A stretch of DNA of 64,000 bases, from the NCBI RefSeq assembly GCF_000381265.1, contig NZ_KB906262.1:173872-237871 (forward strand), given 5' to 3'. The stretch comes from Curvibacter lanceolatus ATCC 14669. GTDB lineage: Bacteria; Pseudomonadota; Gammaproteobacteria; Burkholderiales; Burkholderiaceae_C. The translations under genes were made by a program, and so were the position numbers. This document shows, piece by piece, positions 59,599-64,000 of this stretch. The notes below the pieces were generated by a model that worked only from the letters and a program-made list of their open reading frames with translations, ran no database searches and was not told the DNA's origin. Position 1 is the first letter of the stretch, and each line of letters begins with the position of its first letter.

Positions 59599-60123
59599 TC
59601 AATCCAGGCTCAGGAGCAGGGTTTCGGCCAGCGTGCTCAGCTCGCAGTCGATGGGGGCGCCGGCTGGGGTGTGCCGCTCCAGCACCACGAAGCTGCCCGC
59701 GTCCACGGCCAGCAGGGCGTGGTGCCAGGTGCCGGGGTGCAGCAGCACGCCCTGGCGGCCGTTGCTGATGAAGGCCTGCACGTCGTCGGGCCCCGGCAAG
59801 GCATTGGGCCGGGCCACCACCACGACAAAGCGCGACCCCTCCAGCGGGATGAAGCTCTGGCTGGCCAGGGTGTGGCGCTCCAGCACGTCCACGGGCAGGG
59901 GAAAGTGCCGCGCATCGGCACGGTAGATGGCCAGGCCGGCCTGGCCCCCGGCTTGCTCGAAGTGCAGGTTCAGGGGCAGGTCCAGGCGCCAGCAGCTGTG
60001 GTCATTGATGGGGCGTGCCTGCGCAGGCGGGGTGCCAAAGCCCTCCAGCACGGCACCAAAAGGGGCAAACGCCAAGGCACTCAGCGGCTGGGGCCGCAGC
60101 AGGGTGGGGGTGAGACAACGCAT
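59599..60123 (-). CDS. allA: ureidoglycolate lyase
   Basis: A 174-residue AllA-type enzyme. It splits ureidoglycolate to glyoxylate and urea at the end of purine/allantoin breakdown. Family features are the NDHSCWRLDLPLNLHFEQ-type N-terminal part (in pieces NDHSCW, HFEQ), ERHTLASQSFIPLEGSRFVVVVA, and LHPGTWHHALLAV. No other allantoin genes are in the window. ATG complement 60121-60123. Confidence 0.88.
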   Translation of the reverse strand: MRCLTPTLLRPQPLSALAFAPFGAVLEGFGTPPAQARPINDHSCWRLDLPLNLHFEQAGGQAGLAIYRADARHFPLPVDVLERHTLASQSFIPLEGSRFVVVVARPNALPGPDDVQAFISNGRQGVLLHPGTWHHALLAVDAGSFVVLERHTPAGAPIDCELSTLAETLLLSLD

Positions 60124-60181
60124 GCCACCCAGGCAAGCATGGGGCGTGCCTGCCGTGACGGGGCGCGGGGGCGCCCCGGGC

Positions 60182-60484
60182 TCAGGCCGCGCGCTGCTGC
60201 CCGATCAGCTCGTCGAGCTGGCGCCCGATCTCCTGTTCGATCTGGTCCTTGAACGAGCCCAGCAGAAAGCCCAGCGTGGCCTGCAGCTCGAAGCGCTCGG
60301 CGTTCACGCGCAGCGTGCCCTGCGCGCCGGCGCGGCTGAAATGCAGCACGTCTTCGGCGTCGCCCTCTTCGTAGCGGCAGCTCATGTCCAGTTTGCGTTC
60401 GGCCTTTTCGGCCCAGCCTGTGGCCACCTCGCGGGCGCCGCTCAGGCCCAGTTCATGTTCGCGGTGGATGTGGATGTCGGGCAA
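60182..60484 (-). CDS. PHA-granule region family protein
   Basis: A 100-residue protein beginning at a TTG (complement 60482-60484) with GGAG seven bases upstream. It starts MPDIHIHREHELGL, then has VATGWAEKAERKLDMSCRYE, a beta-rich TLRVNAERFELQATLGFLLGSF and a final amphipathic helix DQIEQEIGRQLDELI. It matches the polyhydroxyalkanoic acid system protein family, found near PHA genes and possibly on granules. The stop of the upstream aminopeptidase gene lies two bases before its start, so they are co-transcribed. Confidence 0.82.
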   Translation of the reverse strand: MPDIHIHREHELGLSGAREVATGWAEKAERKLDMSCRYEEGDAEDVLHFSRAGAQGTLRVNAERFELQATLGFLLGSFKDQIEQEIGRQLDELIGQQRAA

Positions 60485-60486
60485 GT

Positions 60487-61674
60487 TCAATCTCCGGCAG
60501 AGGGGGTGGATGGGCCGGCCGATGATACCGGTGCCGGGGGCTGCAGGCGGCGCAGGCGCTCCGCTTCGGGCAAACGGGCGAGTTGCCGCACCGCCTCGTA
60601 GAAGAGCGGCCAGGCCTGCTCGGGCTGGCGCGCGCGTTGCTGTTCGTACAGGGCCTCGAAGCCCGGCACCAGGGCGTCGTAGGCGGCCAGGGCGCCGAAG
60701 GCCGCGTTGTTGGCGTTGGCCACCCACTGGTCGTAGCCGGCCTGTCGCGTCGGGTCGATCTGCCACTGGCTGCGCAGCGCGGCGTACTGGCGCCGGAAAT
60801 CGGCCATGACCTCGGCTTTGCGCTGCGCCAGGTCGCCAGGGGCGCTGTCTGGCTTGCGCGCCTGCGCATACACCGCCTCCAGCCGGGCCCGGGTGGCGCG
60901 GGTGAGGTCGCGAAAGCCCAGGCGCAGGGCCTCGCTCTGGGCATAGGCCTGGCGCGCCGCCGGGCTGGCGGCCTGGGCCAGCCATTGGCGCACGCCGATC
61001 AGCTCGACCGCGGTGGCAAACGATTCGTTGAAGGAGGTGTCACCATTCAGGTAGACCACCTGGTGCGCCAGTTCATGGAAGATCAGCCGCGCCAGTTCGC
61101 CCTCGGGGTAGTGGATGAAGGTGTTGAGCAGCGGGTCGCCGCCGACCCAGTTGAGCCAGCCCAGCGTCGAGTAGGCCGGCACACCGTAGACATGCGTCTC
61201 CAGCCCCTGCTCGCGCAGCCCGGATGCCTCGGTGCGGGCCGCCTGCACATCGAAATAACCGCGGTAACCGATGCAGCCCGTGACCGGAAAGCACCAGGTG
61301 TGCAGCGTCAGCGCATCGGGCGGTGCGGCCGTCACGTTCCAGATCACCGCGCTGCGGTGCAGGTCGGCATAGCGGTGGTAGCTGGCGTTGTCGGGCAGGC
61401 CCAGCTGGCGCACCGCATAGTCGCGCAAGGCCTGTGCCGACGCCAGCCGGGTCTTGAGCAGGGGCGGCGTGGCCGGGTCGGCCAGCCAGTCAGGAATGGG
61501 GCGTGCCGCCCGCATCAGCTGCACATGGCCGCTCACCGACTGCCAGTAATAGCCCAGGTGGCTGCAGCCCGTCAGGCCCCACAGCAGCAGGGTGGCCAGC
61601 AAGGCACGCCAAAGCGCACGCGGCAACGCGCGCACAGACAAGGAGGGCGGGGTGGGGGGATCGGGCGCACGCAT
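60487..61674 (-). CDS. zinc metallopeptidase lipoprotein (putative aminopeptidase)
   Basis: A 395-residue protein with a lipoprotein signal (LTGC near 37). The active site is HELAH (HExxH) in LIFHELAHQVVY, with a downstream NESFATAVE giving the third zinc-ligand Glu (gluzincin pattern). This fits the putative-aminopeptidase family. ATG complement 61672-61674 is chosen because a terminator (61715-61757) covers the earlier TTG/ATG starts. It shares an operon with the PHA-granule protein. Confidence 0.83.
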   Translation of the reverse strand: MRAPDPPTPPSLSVRALPRALWRALLATLLLWGLTGCSHLGYYWQSVSGHVQLMRAARPIPDWLADPATPPLLKTRLASAQALRDYAVRQLGLPDNASYHRYADLHRSAVIWNVTAAPPDALTLHTWCFPVTGCIGYRGYFDVQAARTEASGLREQGLETHVYGVPAYSTLGWLNWVGGDPLLNTFIHYPEGELARLIFHELAHQVVYLNGDTSFNESFATAVELIGVRQWLAQAASPAARQAYAQSEALRLGFRDLTRATRARLEAVYAQARKPDSAPGDLAQRKAEVMADFRRQYAALRSQWQIDPTRQAGYDQWVANANNAAFGALAAYDALVPGFEALYEQQRARQPEQAWPLFYEAVRQLARLPEAERLRRLQPPAPVSSAGPSTPSAGD

Positions 61675-61714
61675 GGCCGGATTACAGCATGCGTGCGAAT
61701 GCCGCAGCCCCATC

Positions 61715-61757
61715 AAAAAGGCGCCTGGCGTTCCGAAATCAGAACAGGCCAGGCGCC
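61715..61757 (-). terminator. Rho-independent terminator
   Basis: On the minus strand, GGCGCCTGGC (61757-61748) pairs with GCCAGGCGCC (61729-61720) over an 18-base loop, followed by TTTTT (61719-61715). A perfect 10-pair stem with T-run. It ends the CsgG-like transcript 32 bases after its stop codon. Confidence 0.9.
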
Positions 61758-61788
61758 CGGGATGGCGCAGTGCGCAGGCCGCGCTTGT

Positions 61789-62829
61789 TTACTTGCTCAG
61801 CTCGGCCTGGGTGGCGGCGTCCAGCTCGCCGGTGGCCGGCAGCTGGCGCGATTTCTGGAACTTGGCCAGCTCACGCTTGGTGCGGGGGCCCATCGAGCCA
61901 TCGGGCTTGCCGACGCTGAAGCCCAGGTCATTGAGCTTTTGCTGCATGGCCAACACGCTCATGCCACCACCCGCCGGTGCGGCCTTGGCGGCCGGTGCAT
62001 TGGGGTTGACGCCGCCGTCCACGTTCAGGCGCCCGCCGGTGCCCAGGCCGCCCTTGACCGTCTGGGCCTTGTAGTTCTGCACGGCCTTGACGATGTTGGC
62101 GTACGAGTCGAGGAAGGCAGCCACGATCACCTTGCCTTCTGCGGTGTTGGTGTAGCCACCGCCCAGGCCGCCGAAGCCGGCACCCAGCATGCCGCCAAAG
62201 GCACCGAAGTCCCAGTTCTTGGCGCTGCCTTCGGCCGCTGCGATCTGCACGCTGGAGCGGTTGTCGTCCAGCGTCAGCAGGGTGCTGGCTTCCTTGGCGC
62301 TCATGCTGCCACCCACCAGGGCCCCCACCGGGCCCAGCAGGCCGCCCACCGCAGCGCCGGCGCCGCCGGCGTTGTTGTTCGAGAAGGTGATCGAGGGGGT
62401 CAGCGAGTAGTCGGCCGACACCATCTGGCCCTTGCCGAAGTTGGAGTTGTTGCGCAGCTCACCCGATTGGGCCAGGGCGCGCTCTTGCATCATGTTGTTC
62501 ATGGCGCGGCCGCGGTCCACCACCACGAAGCAGTTCGATTGCTGGATCAGCAGCTTGAGCACCGGGGTGGTCGGGCCCAGGTGGCGCTGCTGGGTCAGCA
62601 TCACATACCAGGGGGCGTTGGTGTCTTCGACGATGGCGATCGTGCCCAGGGTTTCTTCGCAGCGCGGCAGCTTGCTGTTGGCGCCCTGGCTGTTGGCACC
62701 GCCGGCCGAACCGGTGGCCTCTGTCTTGGCGGCGGCCGAGCCGGTTTCCATGGTGGCGCAGCCGGACAGGGCGGCCAGTGAGCCGGCCAGGGCGAGCAGC
62801 GTCAGTTGATGGGAGGTTTTGAAGGCCAT
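61789..62829 (-). CDS. CsgG-like lipoprotein with C-terminal peptidoglycan-binding domain
   Basis: A 346-residue exported protein. Lipobox LSGC near 20; CsgG/HfaB-like part (about 50-270), which includes KLLIQQSNCFVVVDRGRAM (about 98-116), LRNNSNFGKGQMVSADYSLTP, a glycine-zipper GGLLGPVGALVGGSMS and later VIVAAFLDSYANIVKAVQNY. A linker leads to a PG_binding_1 domain (about 285-346; MQQKLNDLGFSVGKPDGSMG, LAKFQKSRQLPATGELD). CsgG forms outer-membrane secretion channels; a peptidoglycan-binding tail is not part of CsgG itself. No other curli genes are nearby. ATG 62829 has AAGAG upstream. Confidence 0.82.
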   Translation of the reverse strand: MAFKTSHQLTLLALAGSLAALSGCATMETGSAAAKTEATGSAGGANSQGANSKLPRCEETLGTIAIVEDTNAPWYVMLTQQRHLGPTTPVLKLLIQQSNCFVVVDRGRAMNNMMQERALAQSGELRNNSNFGKGQMVSADYSLTPSITFSNNNAGGAGAAVGGLLGPVGALVGGSMSAKEASTLLTLDDNRSSVQIAAAEGSAKNWDFGAFGGMLGAGFGGLGGGYTNTAEGKVIVAAFLDSYANIVKAVQNYKAQTVKGGLGTGGRLNVDGGVNPNAPAAKAAPAGGGMSVLAMQQKLNDLGFSVGKPDGSMGPRTKRELAKFQKSRQLPATGELDAATQAELSK

Positions 62830-63188
62830 GAATGAACTCTTGTGAATGCGCATGCCGGGCATGCAGGTGTTGGAATGGTTCGGGTGCTCCCAGGTGCCTC
62901 TGTCTGGCGACAAAAAGCCTGGGGATGCTAACTTGAGGCAAGCAAGGTTTACAAAAATTTTTGGAATGCACATCAGCGTTCAACCTGATGCGAAGTGAAA
63001 AGGTGGGTGCGCTTGCGTTGCGGCAAGCTTTTCAAGCCTGAGCGGCACTGCTGCGTTGCAGGGATGCAACAATCAACCTGGCCTGCACGGCCGTTGTGAT
63101 CCCGCCCGTCGATCGTGCTTGCAGGGGGACAATCACCGCATTGACATGCCGCCGCGTTGCTGCGCGGCACAAGGAAAGAGCCACCACC
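62830..63188. other. intergenic region between divergent genes
   Basis: A 359-base gap between the CsgG-like and DUF1840 genes, so it should contain both promoters. Visible elements are an AT-rich palindrome, AAAAATTTTT, near 62953-62962, and an inverted repeat, GTTGCA-GGGA-TGCAAC, at 63055-63070. No sigma54 site and no confident -35/-10 pair was found. Confidence 0.4.
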
Positions 63189-63512
63189 ATGCTTTACAAG
63201 TTCAAGTCCAAATCCACCGCCGACCTGATCATGCTGGAGCCCAATGGGCGCCGGGTGCTGGAGATCATCGGCAAGACGCCGGGCCCGCAGGGCATCATCC
63301 TGTCGACCCAGATCGCCGCTGCCGTGGGGGCCCTCGAGTCCGCCGTGGCCGCCGAGGATGCGCTGGCGGCTCAGGCGCGGTCTGAGAACCCCGAGGAAGA
63401 CGAGGACACCGCCCGGCCTCAGGGCGTGTCATTGCGGCAGCGGGTGGCGCCGTTGATTGACATGCTTCGGCGCAGTGAGCGGGAGGGGCATGATGTGACT
63501 TGGGGGGTGTGA
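63189..63512 (+). CDS. DUF1840 family protein
   Basis: A 107-residue cytosolic protein starting MLYKFKSKSTADLIMLEPNG, followed by GRRVLEIIGKTPGPQGIIL and ending with RVAPLIDMLRRSEREGHDVTWGV. These are features of DUF1840, a small family of unknown function in Betaproteobacteria. A poly-Glu/Asp stretch (ENPEEDEDT) lies in the middle. GGAAAGAG precedes ATG 63189. Confidence 0.85.
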   Translation: MLYKFKSKSTADLIMLEPNGRRVLEIIGKTPGPQGIILSTQIAAAVGALESAVAAEDALAAQARSENPEEDEDTARPQGVSLRQRVAPLIDMLRRSEREGHDVTWGV

Positions 63513-63568
63513 GGGGGGGGCTTGGCCCTGGCAAGTGGGGGCGGGCGAGCTTGCTTGGGCTTGCGATT

Positions 63569-63846
63569 GCCGCTGCGCTCTGGTGGTTCTGCTCTTTGTT
63601 TGAAGGCGGAGGCCGGGGGTTCGTCCCGGCGGCCGAGCCACTTTCTTTTGCTTCGCCAAAAGAAAGTAGCCAAAGAAAAGGCGACCCGAAGTCAGGGCCA
63701 CTTCGTGGTTCCCTGCGCTGCTCGCGCCAGGTGGGGTCTCGCTAAACTCGCTGCGCTCAAACAGACGCGAGCCCTTATCCACCTGTCACTCCGCTGCTCG
63801 GCCCTGCCCCACGGGGCAAGCGGGTACGGGATCGGGCGGGCTTGCG
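63569..63846 (+). repeat. dispersed hairpin repeat, copy C
   Basis: A direct-orientation copy of the element at 23583. Its hairpin is ACTTTCTTTTG-CTTCGC-CAAAAGAAAGT (63640-63667), with AGGCGACCCGAAGTCAGGGC and TCTCGCTAAACTCGCTGCGC. It begins about 57 bases after the DUF1840 stop and fills the end of the window with copy D. Confidence 0.85.
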
Positions 63847-63859
63847 AAGGGGCTGTGCT

Positions 63860-64000
63860 GCCGCTTCGCTCTGATCGTTCTGCGCTTTGTTGAAGGGCGG
63901 AGGCTGGGATTGCGGCCCGGCGGCCGCCTCACTTTCTTTGCTTCGCCAAAGAAAGTAAGCAAAGAAAGGCGACCCGAAGTCAGGGCCACTTCGTGGTTCC
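63860..64000 (+). repeat. dispersed hairpin repeat, copy D (cut by the window end)
   Basis: A fourth copy in tandem after copy C: GCCGCTTCGCTCTG start, hairpin ACTTTCTTTG-CTTCGC-CAAAGAAAGT (63931-63956), then GGCGACCCGAAGTCAGGGCC up to the window edge. Confidence 0.85.

Noticed and set aside
1..64000. tRNA, rRNA, riboswitch, transposase, phage integrase
   Set aside because: All gaps were read on both strands; no cloverleaf, conserved riboswitch core or transposase/integrase motif was seen.

Overview
The window is GC-rich bacterial chromosome from a betaproteobacterium of the order Burkholderiales, most probably family Comamonadaceae. This rests on the gene content: a DUF3567 protein, DUF1840, PhaM, a PHA-granule region protein, an LplT-like MFS/PlsC fusion and a PQQ-associated PedF cytochrome. 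No rRNA, tRNA, CRISPR array, transposase or phage gene was seen. Coding density is high, and most gaps over 300 bases hold dispersed or tandem repeats.

Layout. 1-4600: edge of a PQQ-alcohol-dehydrogenase-type locus. A sigma54 activator (406-2487) lies between two divergent genes or operons, an ABC ATPase and pedF plus a periplasmic binding protein; each is preceded by a good -24/-12 (GG-N10-GC) sigma54 promoter. 4.9-8 kb: class V aminotransferase facing glcD. 8-12.7 kb: a neutral-lipid operon (acyl-CoA ligase, alpha/beta hydrolase, wax ester synthase/DGAT). 13-23.5 kb: LysR, purU, a TlpA-like thioredoxin, a divergent FAD-oxidoreductase/ATP-grasp pair, a ChaN lipoprotein, an AbrB-family membrane protein, DUF3567 (with a sigma54 promoter), DUF3108 and a FAH-family protein. 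24-29.7 kb: MarC, VOC, patatin plus OmpA lipoprotein, a DksA/TraR-type zinc finger, enoyl-CoA hydratase and GST.

29.7-34.8 kb is the most interesting part: a copper-uptake-type locus with two DUF2946 small proteins, each carrying CXXC and a C-terminal RGPP. One precedes a Crp/Fnr-like regulator. The other precedes a TonB-dependent receptor followed by YcnI (DUF1775) and a PCu(A)C copper chaperone. This is the architecture of the copper-sensing nascent-peptide uORF described in Bordetella pertussis (bp2923-bfrG), here apparently duplicated.

34.9-44.8 kb: phaM (frameshifted at a C9 tract), FIST sensor, MarR, a sulfite-oxidase-like enzyme with Ser in place of the expected molybdenum-ligand Cys, an HTH regulator, MFS-PlsC fusion, a saccharopine-dehydrogenase-like gene (frameshifted at a C7 tract), orphan PstS and LMW protein tyrosine phosphatase. 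44.8-52.9 kb: amidase plus a complete oligopeptide ABC operon with a divergent LysR. 53-60 kb: two GGDEF/EAL proteins around a creatininase-family gene. 59.6-64 kb: ureidoglycolate lyase, PHA-granule protein, a zinc metallopeptidase lipoprotein, a CsgG-like lipoprotein with a peptidoglycan-binding tail, and DUF1840.

Names come from motif and family recognition by eye; no database search was possible.
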